In this document: piece after piece, positions 27,901 through 31,733 of the stretch | Layout of the letters: each line of letters begins with the position of its first letter | Position numbering within the stretch: position 1 is the first letter of the stretch | NCBI GenBank assembly: GCA_036268995.1 | Contig: DATATB010000114.1 | Span: 37,558-101,557 of the forward strand | DNA length: 64,000 nucleotides | Reading direction: 5' to 3' | DNA from: DATATB01 sp036268995 | GTDB lineage: Bacteria > Planctomycetota > Planctomycetia > Pirellulales > PNKZ01 | Notes under the pieces: generated by a model | What the model was told of the DNA's origin: nothing | The model's database searches: none | Seen by the model: the letters and a program-made list of their open reading frames with translations, nothing else | Translations under genes and position numbers: made by a program

Positions 27901-30898
27901 GGTTCAGCAGCGACACCGAGATGCTGCTGGGGCTCGCGCCGTCCAGGAAAATGATCCGGCCGGAGTTGACGTTCAACTGCACATTGCCCGTGATCGTGGC
28001 GCCGGCGCCGATCACCAGCGAATTGACGTTCACGATGCCGGTGGGATACAGGCTGGCGAGATTGTTGAAATTGACCGTCGTGCCCGGCGCGATATAGACG
28101 TTGCTCGAAATGTTGGTCGGCGTGGTCACGCCGTTGACGGTGGGCGAAAACCCATCGATGTACATGGCGCCGGGCGTCGACGTGACATTGTTCAAGCCCA
28201 CGATCGCCACGCCCTGCTCGACCGGCACGTACGTGGCCAGGTCCAACGGGTCGGCCGAGCCGCTCGTCGTGTCTTCCACTCTGGCAAACGGCAGGACGCC
28301 GTTGATCAGGGCGCCGGTGCCGGTCGGCACGGTCGTGAGAATGATCTGATTCACCCCCGCGACCGGTATGGCTGCGTTCGAAAGGGGCGCGCCGGCGCCG
28401 AGGAACGTGACGCTCGAGCCGCTGCCGACCGTCATCGCCGAGATCAACAAGCTGGCAGACGAGCCGGCGCCGGTGCCGAGTTGGCTGGCGATGGTCGAAG
28501 TGTCGCCGGCGGTGAGCGTGATGAGGCCGAGCGTTTGGGTCGAAACCCCGCCGTTGTTGCCGATGAAGTCCAGTTCGCCGCCGGAGAGCGTAATGGCGGC
28601 GTACTCGCTTAGCCGGCCCTGGACGGCAGTCGTCGTGCTGGTGGAGACGCTGCTCAGGCTGGTGCTGCTGCTCAGGTTGACCGTGCTGTTGTCCAACACG
28701 AGCGTGGCGTTTTCGCCGACCGTGATGGGCGTGGAATTCAGCAGCGTGCCGTTGCCGCTCAGGTCGATCGTACCGCCGTCGGTACTGATCACCGTCGAGC
28801 CGCTGTAGGTGTTGGCGCCGGTCAGGGCCAGCGTTCCCTGTCCCAGCTTGGTCAGCCCGAGGCCCACGCCACTGGTGCCGCCGTACACGCCCTCGGTGAT
28901 TCCGCCGGCAAAGGTCACGGTCTCCGTTGGGTCGACGATGTCCAGCGTGCGGTTGCCCGTCAGCGTGGCCAGGCCGGTGAAGACGAGCGGCGTCGTACCA
29001 TCGAAGCTGATGGTCGACGTATAGTCCAGCGAGATCGGATTGCTGATCGTGACAGCCGTGCCCGGGGTCGCGCTATAGCCGATGAGAACGCCGCCGGCCA
29101 GCGACACGGTGCCGGTGCCGAAGGCCGTATTGCTGCCGACCGTCACATAGCCGGCGGTGATGTACGTCGGGCCTTGATACGTGTTGTTGCCCGTCAGCCG
29201 CATGGTGCCGGCGCCCAGCTTAGTGATCGATTCATCCGGGCCGCCGCTGATATTGGCCGAGATCACCAGGTCGGCTCCCTCCGTGGCGCCGGTGACCGGG
29301 CTGACGGTGTTGTCCATCGACTGGATGGCGCCGGCGTTGATCGCGAAGAAGTGCGTCGGCTCTTGAAGACCGGCGGCGCCGCCAGAGAAGTAATCGCTGG
29401 CGTTGCCCAGGTCGAGGTTGCCGCTGATCGTGGCGGCCGGCGTCGTGAGGGGGTTCGTGCCTTCGTTGGCATTGACCGTCAGCGTGACCGCCGTGGTCGA
29501 ACTGGTGCTCGGCACGCCCAGCAGGGTCAGGACGCCGGTGCCGGTGGCCACGCTGGCGCTATAGTCCTGCCCCAAATCCAGGGTGAGCGCGCCCATCACG
29601 TCGTTGTAGCCGTTGAGGTTCAGGAAGCCGGACGAATTGATCGTGGTCGTCAGCCCCGTGGTGCCAAAGTAATCGACGTAAGGAATCTGTTGGGGCGCAT
29701 CGAGTTTGACCACCGAGGCATCGTTGCCCTGGATGTTGTCACCGATGTTCAACGTGCCGTGAAAAGGCAGTGCGCCGCCCGTCTTGTCCAACTCCAACGT
29801 GCCCTGCAGCACCGTGGTCGTGCCGGTGATCAGGTTGTCGGTCGTGCCGCTGAGGATCAGGTCGCCCATGCCCACCTTGGCCGGGCCGATGTTTTCGGCC
29901 TCAGGCGTGTTGGATGACATGGAAGACGAAATGTTCAGCGTGCTGCCGGCCTCGACGCCGAGGTAGGTCGTACCCGCGAGCAACTGGATGCCGCCGGTCC
30001 AGGCGTTGCTTCCGGACACGTTGAGCAGGACGCCCAGGCCGTCGTAGTTCACATTGTTGACCTGGCTTTCGTCGCCCTGGCCGGCGGCGGCGGTATCCGC
30101 GCCGGTGCCGGTGCCGATGCCTTGACCGTTGAGCGCGATCGATTCGTTGATCGTGTAGTTCACACCCAAATTCAGCGCGCCGATATCCAGCGCGGCGCCG
30201 GCGCCCACTGCCGTGCCGGCAGCGGTCGATCCCAGCGCCGAATTATTTTCGATGTCCAGCACGCCGGTATTGATGGTCGTCTGCCCGTCGTAGGTGTTGG
30301 CCGCCATGAGGTAGCCGGTGCCCGAGCCTTCCTTGACCAGGCTGCCTTCGTCGCTGATCACGCCGCCGAAGTTAAAGTTGCCGGCGCCGTCGATCGTCAA
30401 CACCAGCAAGTCTCCGGTGTCGATCGTGCCACTGGCGCCAAAGGCCAGCGTCGCGCCGGAGTTGCCCGACACCCAGGTCTGGCTCGCGCCCAGCGTCAGC
30501 GGCAGGTTCAGCGTGTTGGTGCCGGTGGCGTTGCCGGCCGTAATGCCCTCGAGCAGCGTCATGCCGTTGCCGCTGAGCGTGTAGCCGGCGCCTTCGAAGG
30601 TGATCGAATGGAACCGGGTGCCGGCGGCCAGGTCGTCGTTGACCGTTTCGTTGGCAGCCGTCGGAAAGACGAGGCTGTCGTCGGCCGTGGGCGCCACGTT
30701 GCCGACCCAGTTGGCGGCGTTCATCATACTGGCGTTGCCGCCCGCGCCGTCCCAAACCCGCACCGCCAGCAGGCGGCGATCCTCGAGCCGTTCCATGCCG
30801 AGTTTGAGCATGAACCGCTGTCGGCGATGTGCCTTCTCGACCAGTCGACTCTTGCGGAACAGTTCGCGAAGCTTGCGACCGAAGCTGTTTTTTGACAT
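1..30898 (-). CDS. Giant LEPR-XLL, autotransporter-repeat and cadherin-like surface protein (C-terminus outside window)
   Basis: A single open frame of at least 10,299 codons. The ATG at 30896-30898 starts a basic N-terminus without a hydrophobic core, then ERLEDRRLLAV at residues 36-46, the LEPR-XLL motif of planctomycete exported giants. No in-frame stop was found down to base 1 and the repeat pattern stays in register throughout. Order seen: PATR beta-strand repeats (about residues 50-8,230) interrupted by an ~85-residue module; seven NHL-like repeats near residues 5,850-6,138 and seven more near 6,585-6,876; eleven cadherin-like repeats near 8,297-9,975; then ~36-residue Thr/Ser/Gly solenoid repeats to the window edge. 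Probably secreted or surface-attached and acting as an adhesin or stalk (inference). No catalytic domain was recognised. Shine-Dalgarno support is weak. The end and any C-terminal anchor are not visible. Confidence 0.9.
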   Translation of the reverse strand, partial: MSKNSFGRKLRELFRKSRLVEKAHRRQRFMLKLGMERLEDRRLLAVRVWDGAGGNASMMNAANWVGNVAPTADDSLVFPTAANETVNDDLAAGTRFHSITFEGAGYTLSGNGMTLLEGITAGNATGTNTLNLPLTLGASQTWVSGNSGATLAFGASGTIDTGDLLVLTIDGAGNFNFGGVISDEGSLVKEGSGTGYLMAANTYDGQTTINTGVLDIENNSALGSTAAGTAVGAGAALDIGALNLGVNYTINESIALNGQGIGTGTGADTAAAGQGDESQVNNVNYDGLGVLLNVSGSNAWTGGIQLLAGTTYLGVEAGSTLNISSSMSSNTPEAENIGPAKVGMGDLILSGTTDNLITGTTTVLQGTLELDKTGGALPFHGTLNIGDNIQGNDASVVKLDAPQQIPYVDYFGTTGLTTTINSSGFLNLNGYNDVMGALTLDLGQDYSASVATGTGVLTLLGVPSTSSTTAVTLTVNANEGTNPLTTPAATISGNLDLGNASDYFSGGAAGLQEPTHFFAINAGAIQSMDNTVSPVTGATEGADLVISANISGGPDESITKLGAGTMRLTGNNTYQGPTYITAGYVTVGSNTAFGTGTVSLAGGVLIGYSATPGTAVTISNPISLDYTSTISFDGTTPLVFTGLATLTGNRTLDIVDPTETVTFAGGITEGVYGGTSGVGLGLTKLGQGTLALTGANTYSGSTVISTDGGTIDLSGNGTLLNSTPITVGENATLVLDNSTVNLSSSTSLSSVSTSTTTAVQGRLSEYAAITLSGGELDFIGNNGGVSTQTLGLITLTAGDTSTIASQLGTGAGSSASLLISAMTVGSGSSVTFLGAGAPLSNAAIPVAGVNQIILTTVPTGTGALINGVLPFARVEDTTSGSADPLDLATYVPVEQGVAIVGLNNVTSTPGAMYIDGFSPTVNGVTTPTNISSNVYIAPGTTVNFNNLASLYPTGIVNVNSLVIGAGATITGNVQLNVNSGRIIFLDGASPSSISVSLLNLGTTTTPNGYITVGPTTGAQIVATISSQIAGATTALIKEGSGELKLTNKNLYIGATEITQGVLDVSSTGGLGGTTAAVVVRAGATLALDPGAGNTISIANKALTLDGLGFGDTDSSVTGGINGSVTGGALQLLSGTAFWAGNVALATSIIDQAVLTGLAAIESGTFISTAAGTSLTLSGAVSGGVLEKTGTGTLVLDGVLANSYGVTFVNTGTLLLDKNPGTGPNNGGITAINSTLYIGDDLGGAGAAVVRYGANNQILDTASVFVNSSGLLDLNSYSDLIYTVQLVEGPVSSAQITTGAGTLTLSGAILTTAGNVAVVDLQILGAGNSTGATISGNLAMDPFNYASTNPTREILVNHGSAAVDLNISAAISDGSGLVNTSINKYGLGTLEFSGSTSNTYTGLTEVVEGTLLLGKTGGAVAMSGALTVGDGALASGGADSDVLQLEGDNQLPSAMAAVIVNSTGLLDLNGHTLTVGNQPGSVALTINSGDILDSGTLILNGELSVSDVNAPAQIRGTGNLDLGNAPRTFTVNHLAANYNDDLLISANIVSNVGGAVADLTKAGAGYLELTGDNTYAGRTYVGAGGITIGSSNALGTGNVYLGTNATTSIFVLTDNGPQTLSNPVFMGDAVQFGALGSADSADSLTFTGTANLTPYSSLTGTANAVTLYVNNASIITFSGGIGDFEGSEGLTKNGAGFLALTGDNTFSGPTIINDGSLVLSGGGVLTNTVSYTVASGGTLELDNGPGIDGSAGQNLSDRVNDAAALLLTGGTFYFVGTSGAVSTETLSTITVNTNQFVATTQTESAIELQVDPLTPNSKISVTADALVRSATATPASTTPAGAPNGDTLNIIGAGAQVGTFSNQFLLNSAPALTSGLLPWVTLTNLAMGTTDFATTSGIGLQTGIKAASKTTLTSGMTIPAVDAGANLILSGTGTFVLGANLSINSLELIGGATLDTAGFTLTDASGEVISNGTGNLIEDSTFGNGTLALGAAEGLFFINAPQLFVPTASPNLTISAEISGTDTIRKERGGTLVLSGNNSNFSGSLYIDQGAISAQNNNALGGALSSEVQTLTLLNVTGGTFTLSFNGATTPALSFSSTAAQISAALNALATIDGSVVVTGNTPNNPTVFTFDFSQGNLAGEALPMFTVASTLTGGVAAFAPAALTGRVSAGGIGVLVANNAALDLSGGVTIGRHLSFVGTGIANTGALLNVSGNNFVESLVDLRSTTTGAVTDNIGVLAGTTLEIDGPIVTTANTGLAGTGTAIIANNLTKVGLGTLVFGGSLGNAIFGTTTVNEGTLVLDKPAGVPALSGALTIGDNAGPGTDTVLVESPEQLSQTAIVTINATGAFDVMPSITSGPTNTTQVVSVVNDGQTLNITQNGQAVTVGGTTTGTYTLTYNGSTTVPIAYNAPISTIQADLQALSSVGPGNAGVSGSSTSYVVIFTGTAASTGQPPPLMTVTNSGGISAAVGLPANANYTLTYNGQTTAAIAYNATAATIQTDLQALSSVGSGNALVTGSNGSFQVVFQGTAALANQPEPLMTTVGNGGTTVAIAPTFGTFTLTFGGQTTASLPYNATPAMVQAALAALSSIPNGDVLVSGEAGQYAVEFFNGLSTTSLLLTATGSSGATPTVTTEFTGVANSTLVTNETQLINVGLASSVFTLSYGGSTTVNIPYNATPAQVQTALQALSSIGNNVIVGGAPGEYTVTFVGTLAAKNLAVMTTSTTSVTATVITVGGWNDSETIGALTMVDGPVSSAQIGLGAGTILQLNGNFTESVLSTGATATSPSAVIGGLSSGASGSLALNIPTATATVTRTFTLADTPITSDVIINAPIVDGSSFAGALTKAGNGRLVLDPTGNSTFSGTTTISAGEINVSTTTVTPVSNNQSVSYDQQVVTITAPSGFFILGFAGQTTGMLASGSSASTVATALNGLASIAALGGVTVTANGTNGYLVSFNSTTTQELLLTASLSNSLVQIGTSQQSLNVSGATGTYTLTFNGQTTASLNFNATAAQVQGALEQLTSIGTNVVVTGTGGTYTVTFLLGVTATAASPLTVTNTGGANAAVGAPTGGILQVLTVNASAGTFTLAFDGQTTAPLQDGASASTVLTALQALGSVGSNVQVTGSGNVYIVSFIGSLATAQTPILVTLSNAAVTPAAGPINISTTQQLVTINATGGTFTLGYGTIGTTTTTAIAYNATAATVAAALNALTGLSLNPVTVTKTGTTYTITFTNSTLAATTLTLNPNSLLYSYNSTALGGTAGGTTVASGAALQLQGARVVEGTLSLAGNGLVNSGALREYAGSVSSWDANIALAATSIIGTDAGGQLTLAGVISGSGLGITKLLPGALILGGGSGDTAPNTYTGTTTVSEGVLILNKGLGVSGNSDALASGGSLVIGNDVGGAGSDQVILNGTNEIDPNDAVTVATTGLLSLNNNNQLLVGTTALTLETGTSASAEVSLGTTGTLTMGNGTNNTGSIVVSSMELGTTTLVAQTFSVGSPSATITNGDVSGTIGTGQLVFDGSSTPATRNITVNITTLSTTTGHTADDLVISTPVSFPSQVTAVINKLGTGTVELTNDNTNLTGAVTVTAGTLAVGTGGALGPAGTSNTGNVITLAGGTLRSDYTETVTVIGGGAATFKITYNGKTTTSLSYNASASAVQAALAALSSIGAGNVSVTASNFNGATTYAISLIGALSQTSPGTFTAVGSGGANATVASAVVANNITLAGSSTVGGFNPLTFSTTLTAGAFTLTNLDSGGLTLGTAGQTLVPGVTFANTSTAAFTISANFNAPVILAAPFAPQATTGQTLTKTGTGVLTMNAVSSNYFNTTVSAGILMMTNGSAFGANGTTPATVTVSANAELDLNIPSNSIVQAYNFSVGGSGFNGVPVGALRMRDNNPSSTDTLTLNGALALVAGATIGVDAGSLNPANPITDVDNLVLAGGTAAQIISGVGGINKVGYGTLTIAGGIANTFTGATNVEQGEILLDSQGGFALGGSVTAAPPSPATITVGDGGGLPGADILRYSTSGAPSYQLGGADGTGTYSPTVVVGTSGLFDMTNGNGVSNQLIDNIGILTLNMGETESAQMNLGASGNLLFTNLTVTPFGATDGNAQPVYVEGSSATPSAFTPSGTASTWTINVPLIPSTNAELLISAGLGGSSAITQTLGTTSPGLGGTVWLGSASDGNFSGSYNINAGIVDLVGATVMGGTLTINTGGTLVADNNNTPYTGISSSVSNAELTQVLTSANNDDVSSRFTGSSVLNLAGGTFIYEGASTSTTNASAGPDTLPNVNLSGNIQSVFESFYNGEPLILDMNNLTQAAIGGTVTFVTGISTDSGVTPINVGATGNYQLIDAGFGLITPVLPWATIVNLAGQVNDLEVGGTNFTNLFGVSSADGSAYYLADATHPLSAAPANANVVVTASQTLTGTLTLTSITILGNGISLSGSGIVTTSDFINDGTGNAISLGALDFAGNAGVVFNAGTVTFNSVITGKAGLTLASVAGTNLGTPEVTFATPTVAATAFTGSMAITGGVVDVQTATAFGAQAAAATTTVALGAQLQLDGTLSTSSNEALSVDPAANVGTLYVPLAALVVNTGSTTWGGNVTWGQTPLVNVLTNSLFNVGGTVSSGMTLVGGGTLEYGGTGTTNNSTTTTTVDSGTLLLDKANVNALNGTLVIGNNVPGTTAVVQVVTGAGTAQIGTGSAVTVNLNGTLDLNGQQVAIGSLTMDGGSVTGDNALTQTVNISATAGSFTLSYGGQTTGQLAYNSTAGQVQAALQALSSIGTGNATVAVNAAGNAFTVLFGGTINAGNMQPLTVTGIGLLGGSLPVAGGTTLTQLVTVSAAVSTFTLSYAGQTTTPLTVGATAAQVQAALQALSSVGASNATVTANLDSTVYTVVFSGTITAANVQPLKGQSAAGSALIGGTVELFGNIAYNVGAQAVISANLDLGGLLRTITVADGVENDDLEITGVVSDGGISKAGAGGLLLSNSGNTYGAGGGVNQQNNLTIPTTVTGASLILTIDGNPTNPFAYSSGMSAATLQANINAAGMAAPFSGFFNANDIVVGTTATAGVFSLTFTGDFADEPVTVTLAQSKAETGTGTISLAAATAGTGGGTILNGGILDVGSNTALGTSVLTLTSGVLWADSTGSSSITLTNPFIMNGTALTLGGRRDFGGVNALTLTTAAPEALQAATTTITVDDPETVVTLAGNMSESSFNHGIAKASNGTLVLAGNNSFTGLVTDTTGVLEVASSNGLGAAGQNAIQTIAVTATATSFTLNFNGSSQTVNFTDTAATIASELNASTFASIGGLGGNVTVDIVPTSATAETIYIIFGGSLASAAIPAITTSGISTGGTATVATLLPGEQGTTVANGAELDLVGNLTIGDEPLTISGGMGFAGNYTGVGQGLGALRNVSGTTTWGNGTTTFTLAPAAVNIFTTVGTDAGQLTLDGGIQQTILLDGLDKVGAGTLVFAGPAANSYTGQTTINEGTLVLAKTAANALQGPVVVGDNISGAATLDLASSEQILDTAAVTINSTGQLDTLTSSSSPASTVQNVTVISSGGTFSLSYNGVTPTSIAYNASAATVQSALTTMLAQSVPGANVTVTLASTGSTTLTNIYTITFGGSLAGANVPALTLSATGLTASGGTAAVAVANPGDNAVQTLTVSSGQQFTLTYNGQTTAPIAVGAPANSSGGAGDVQDALTALSSIGPGNAVVYGTTVSGATVYTIEFVGAMAGVNVNPIAVNTTAVSSLPTITRTSAASGNATQAIEITASAGQFSLSYGGNTTTVLAFNATAAQVQSALNALSAINGSSGSVTVSTAGGSATVGGATTTIYTIAFSGIASPSAITVNSGTGLSTTPSNTLTGLGNPEWMAFDGSGNLYVGNYGLGGVGTTVSVFNPGATSPTSTLTGLSGPTAIAFDSSGNIYVANAKANTISVFSPGSTTAMKTLTGVQDPTSMAFSGGKLYVGNGGNQTVSVFNSGSTTPSSTLTPSGGALRLAFDSHGNLFVTGDGTTVSEFAPGSTTPTAVLTGVNSPRGLIFDSNGNLYVSNTAGGNGTTVSVFAPGSLTPTSTLTGLSGPSSFAFDSSGNLYVSNNSGNTVSVFAPGSTTPTSTLTGLSFPDHLALGPNGNLYASNFTANTINEFTLIPTGLSVPAAVAGTGIGSGTANGSALQQTITVQASAGQFTLTYGNQTTSALAFNAPATGAGSVQSALQTLSNIGSGNATVVPNSTTSFGNTTTTYTITLSGSVTASNVLPIVGTSSGLALAGSLASIVISGIGGANTVSENIAANTLQTVTVTGTNAGTFTLGFDGLTTVPIAYNAPDSVVQSDLDAMLGQLVPGASVTVSANVITTTSIYYVSFTGSLAGMDLPALTATASGFSTGGVTALVTNPGDNATQLLTIAGNGGQFSLSYNGQTTGTLNFGAPANAAGGVGDVQDALAALSTIGAGNVAVYGTTSGGVSFYTVEFTGALAGFNAQPIAINSISLGGLPSAASVSAASGNAQQTVEVTGSAGQFTLSYGNQATLALAYNASATAVAAALNALPAIANPGGSVTVVGSTATAGSTVTTIYTIKFAGISSPSAIAVAATTVSTSPSITYSGGLADADGLAFDASGNLYVADYSGNKVVSYAAGSTNVLNTYSTGVNNPVAVAVDSDGNLYVANGTGNTVTEFAPGNTTPIYTYSTGTGSATALAFDSSGDLYVANGSGNSVLLFTPGNTTPQATYTGLSQPVALALDSSGNLYVANSGNNTVTQFPLNSTTPSATYSTGINQPSALVVDSSGNLYVANDSAGNSSVSMFAPGSTTPGATYTSGLNLPDAMAIDSSGNLYVANLGSNSVVEFGPGSTTPTATISITTPYAMAFDPNGDLYVARGTAVSEFLLGTISFPAANADTGIGTATVNGNPLSQTVTVTATGGQFTLTYNGQTTSPLDYDATAAAVTAALQALSTIGGTNATATAPAPTISGGVTTTVYTVQFGGAILATGGNGSTTFNVVPLLANSVSLAGGAGGTTTVVGIGNGTSGGERIGAITMVEGQNSSAAINLSAGTSLSLGGNITVNTFPGITSSNGVSISGGTLNLQPANATGTSTETITVNDGPAYADLTISSVLADGAAMPTNLTKAGTGFGRLVLAGANTYTGLTSVTTGELTAENSQALGSGVNNQIQSFAIPGTSGSFAFTFGGATSDSLPYNATAAQMQAAIDDLLQNTLGLPGATVTVSPYSAETSTYLVTFTGSLSDSELPPLTVTSTGNVNAGTNVQYVTAAGTAGTFTITLSGKVTSALAFNASAATVQAAVNVLFNSSNLNIPGASVTVTSVPGPTNTYQIIFQGTEDGVEVPALTATGASGVTATVSGTSVTLGGGNAVQTLNVNSATTGTFTISFNGSTTAALPYNASSIQIEAALNSINSIAGVGGSVLVVENPGPTTNVYSVIFEGSFALQPIVALMTATVTAFNTGASVTINATGSAFEAGGGSVLSGTTVSTGAALEMASSNDVQTVIVTASGGSFNLTFQGQTTSDIAYDTGDPNDPQGAIAVQNALNSLARVPAGDPISVTAAVQSTNGSVVTTVYTITFGGSMAGETLPQISGASSSVTPLVGGAGSIIAATQSAGGNINIANEVLNLSGSGTVVAGDTAQGTNVLGSGALHSLSGNNSLTGPIIMNTQNLGVGVDSGLLTLNSFISAVGADVLGIAKVGTGSLDLAGNVGNVMSGMTTVNAGTLMLDKTAALNAISTGTLIIGGDASGAAKSAVVQFGPNAGSANVNAATVVVVGSTGLLDLTTNSKNDTIGVLDLTVGPTMSGDVETGLGTLTLGNTVNAIVSSGTTAASPPALLDGSAALSAARIFNINHGNQTPVELQVAANISGAFALTKTGYGTLDLSGPNSYTGTTTMNYDSGTIIVDNNSALGSAAGVIVNTGSTLAFRNSPNYTASVPVTISGQGVTSAGAIDRGGAIDNLSTLVVGGSGLTQTIATSATSGSFTLSYGGQTTLALPYNATPGQVQTALQALSTVGSGNASVSLNAAGTVYTVTFGGTITAGTVLSLSALPLNAANVFAGSITLAGPSTIASSAAGGSLTINGSVANGSNLLTTTGAGNLTLGGNISGTGGLTDTGTGIVTLGGANTYTGATLVSTGTLLINGTQSSSSATAVATGATLGGGGFATGTGTISGGGTISPGTPGTPDGILDVGTLILQSTSIVVINLDNLGAGQGYDQVNVDGISGVNTPVSLNNATLQLLGGQFLTSNPTVGQVFTIINNHSGTLSGYFPIANIIGSGGTSIATGPVSNPTITLPGVGRVTGTLSYSNSGVKFTVTSVNDATPVVTVPTGLSVTEGSSLTIPSGFTVSDVDGTGNEQMTITVSKDTNNNPEGVVSLSTIAGLTFSVGSGTGNTTMTFTGSLAAMQTALNGMTFTPVSTFNGTATVTISVNDQQSGLLNGPKTGTTVMSINVAHVNQSPTYTVPVSTLLVEPGNTLTFTSSNLKISDPDENNPVPTPETVTLQVSDGTLTLSAASDPIALAVNSPLVQTVTVNATGGTFTLTYNGQTTTALAYNATAAQMQAALQTLSTIGAGNVTVALDPNNPIYTVTFGGTFTTSSLPLQATSTNLSGPLTFSTGSVNGSSVMTFTGQLTAINAALNGMTYTPNAGYQGSDTLTISTNDNNPLGSANSSTQVPLLVENPPQFLNTVPFQQHVNENGQIPSSFTFASPANNPTNIGLSVVDVDTGSEITTIQATNGTLTLATTAGLTFTAGNGTNNSAMTFSGTIAEINAALNGMKFTPALDYTGTLSGFTITVTIPGVSNNGSPLQASTSTDFSVQPVDQAPVNTLPSTPSIGENSKLTFSSGGSNAILVGDVDANGAEQVTLTAGGVSAINTAGGTALMQTVALSDATSAGAFTLTYGSQTTAALPFGATASQVQAALQGLSTVGTGNATVSVNAGSTVYTVTFGGAITAGNVLQLKGSTDNGTLSLATTAGLTNVTGNTSSSVTMTGTLTALNAAMNGLVYSPPFNFSGTVPLIVSTDDLQIISGGPLTTTNSLAINVTPVDQAPSISVPGSPTTNNGTPLTLNTSNQGPQVSDSDATGAEQFSISVDSGTFSLSTIAGLSFTTGSGTNDASEVFTGTIAAINAALNNMVYTPTVTNGSAKFSMSLDDLQTGLPGGPITTTNSFVVYVGTVPNDVAPSVKVPFAQFATENQSYTLDIANNNSLVTVSDADAGSSSEQVTIVVTNGTITLNTTAGLTFSKGTGTGDSTDVFTGTLTAINNALNGMIFQPTQNYFGHASVQVTDNDLGNSGPGGPLTAQGTVQFSVNEVNQAPTINLPGAQATTPGHVLAFTSANNNLITVGDIDSEGGSEQVKLGVSDGLLGVGTVAGVTVTGNNSATLTLLGPITQLNTELATLTYTTQGAAGTNDELTVSINDEGNTGVTAITTTASPPLQISTEAANVPPTISTVGGQTTNQNQNLPFSTARGDAITVSDSDIGPTTPIKVTLTVGQGTLTMSDTANATVTGNNSSQIVITGDMPDINTDLNTLQFVPPVGLAGVTVPLTVLADDLNNGPGLGGEQTSSETINITISNAQDQAPIVSVPASTAGSPITMRQNAVIAFSSANGNPITDSDNDSHGGMENLEIIAVNGTITLNNPTLYNVSFDTGTGVSNTDVKMEGTVDEINEALNGMVYKPNPNYTGTDTITFLANDEGNSGNNNGNGKGLNSLTQTIYLQVNAVPGANLAPVFTNPASEIMTDSAPLVFSSANGNAITVTDPDGNGSMESLTLASAGGNITLVNTPGVTITANGSHQVTAVGSTANLTAALNGLTYTETDGTVAAGILPIDASLQLADNDLGHTGTGGAQATNLSIPIQIVHINQAPVNSVPGPQAVVAHTYLSFNTSNNNAITIIDSDSLGGSESVSLTATNGTLTASGTGVSGSGGSGITILGPLSQINADLNTLVFTPAIGYSGAASIMIQTSDNGNTGYTYSGGMYQTGAAQQTITTIPITVDANSPFVTLPQYPNTLFVVGTGANDILNISFTDSTDYLVTMDGLTDSTNLATYSTVNYLTNGGSATATVSGNGTPVTANLYPQSFQYIGSNFKFTGTGIGTGNFTGNAGSTANITGTSSTNTFTASSTTGTMSGSGYTNTATGFGHVIVTAATGSDVANLSDTGGTNTFTSTTTSTSANSTTFSGSGFNIVTNNFHTVTATAAHGASDSATLQGLSTSNNTFTGTQTTASLQGNGFTDTVNGFSQVQAYSGGLATLSTSSGTNTLTTTPSLTTLSGAGYTIGVHNFAQVNSTSGAAANDTATMKDPSGNGAFNATSTVATMNSSGSI
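975..6015 (-). repeat. Eleven cadherin-like / Ig-like tandem repeats in the giant protein
   Basis: Each repeat opens with a linker such as NQAP, DQAP or NVPP, followed by a hydrophobic strand, a 'DxDxxGxE' acidic stretch and a 'LNxALNGMxYTP' segment. This is the usual look of bacterial cadherin-like tandem domains that bind calcium and act in adhesion. Period is about 110-150 residues. Repeats 2 and 4 are longer because each contains a copy of the ~85-residue module in its middle. Confidence 0.75.
10270..11145 (-). repeat. NHL-like repeat cluster B (seven repeats) in the giant protein
   Basis: Seven repeats of about 41 residues with the core LAFDSSGNLYVANSGNNTV followed by EFAPGSTTP. They resemble NHL or SMP-30-type beta-propeller blades. 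The first repeat starts with ADADGLAFDASGN and the last ends in SEFLLGTISFP. The cluster lies between two copies of the ~85-residue module. Confidence 0.75.
12485..13350 (-). repeat. NHL-like repeat cluster A (seven repeats) in the giant protein
   Basis: Seven repeats of about 40 residues, including MAFDGSGNLYVGNYG and FAFDSSGNLYVSNNSGNTVS, ending with NLYASNFTANTINEF. Same blade type as cluster B and as the 25 repeats in the dockerin-bearing gene. Like cluster B it is bordered on both sides by the ~85-residue module. Confidence 0.75.
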
Positions 30899-30941
30899 GT
30901 CTCTAGGCTTGTGGGCTAAACGAAAATTGGAAGGCCGGACA

Positions 30942-30962
30942 CGCGACCTCGGCTAGGTCGCG
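30942..30962 (-). promoter_or_regulatory. Hairpin in the 5' leader of the giant gene
   Basis: Arms CGCGACCT and AGGTCGCG are perfectly complementary around the 5-nt loop CGGCT, about 45 nt upstream of the giant gene's ATG. It could affect mRNA stability or translation, or bind a protein. Function is inferred only from position. Confidence 0.35.
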
Positions 30963-31705
30963 ACCGGCTCGGAATCGAGCAATACAGGAAAAGCAAGGAG
31001 GCAACGACAAGATCACGGATCAACAGGCAGGAAGTGCAAACCCATCAAACTCGTGGCGGCGTCCGCGGCGGAACCCTCGGCGGCGTCCGCGTCGGAACTC
31101 GCCGTAAGACAAGGACATTGGCGCATTCGGCCTGCCCAAAATCCCCCCGCCAAACGTCATTTTTGCCACCGAAAACCGCGCAGAACCCGGGCCTCTGCAA
31201 GCCATCACGGCATTAGTGTCACGCTAGACGCGAAGTGCAAGCTCCGCAACAAAAAAACGCGCATTCGTTGCGTTTTGCCTAGACAAGTCTCGGAAGCCCC
31301 CGTCCAACCCCAAAAAGGCGTTCCTGCCTGTCCGGTCCCAGCCGCGCGTTGCCATCGACCCTGCGGCTGCTGGCTGATGCCATGAAAGCGCCCTAACTGT
31401 AGGAAGCGCGTCAAGGCGCACGCGCGCTATTTTTGCAGATCAGCGCCACCATCGAGCACGCCCATTTCGCTCGGCCGAGCGGAGGCTGTTACCACCCGGA
31501 GTGTCCAGTTCGGCGCCGCGGCGGGTTGCTCGCCTGGCTGGCCCTGCGGCGTGGCCTTGCCGCACGTGGTCGAAGCGGTTGCGGCCACTCGATTCCCAGC
31601 GTTTTCGGCAGCCTCGCGCCCGCATGACGGAGGTGGATTTTAACGGTTGTAACTAGGGGGCTAGCCGAGCGGCCGTAAATCTAATGCCATTCCCTTACGG
31701 ATTCA

Positions 31706-31733
31706 TTGACAAGTGTCGTAACCGATCTACGAT
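31706..31733 (+). promoter_or_regulatory. Possible sigma-70-like promoter for the TPR gene
   Basis: TTGACA at 31706-31711 is a perfect -35 box; TACGAT at 31728-31733 after a 16-nt spacer matches four of six -10 positions. It would give a leader of about 330 nt before the ATG at 32074. Planctomycete promoters are poorly defined, so this is only a candidate. Confidence 0.3.

Larger units (their letters stand above)
6200..30850 (-). repeat. Autotransporter-associated beta-strand (PATR) repeat stalk
   Basis: Dozens of copies of the passenger-associated transport repeat: 'KxGxGTLxLxGNNxYxGxTTVxxGTLxL' followed by 'NALGxGxxxxxxGAxLxL'. These build long right-handed beta-helices in autotransporter passengers. 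No autotransporter beta-barrel is visible, which fits a planctomycete protein exported by another route. Confidence 0.8.
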
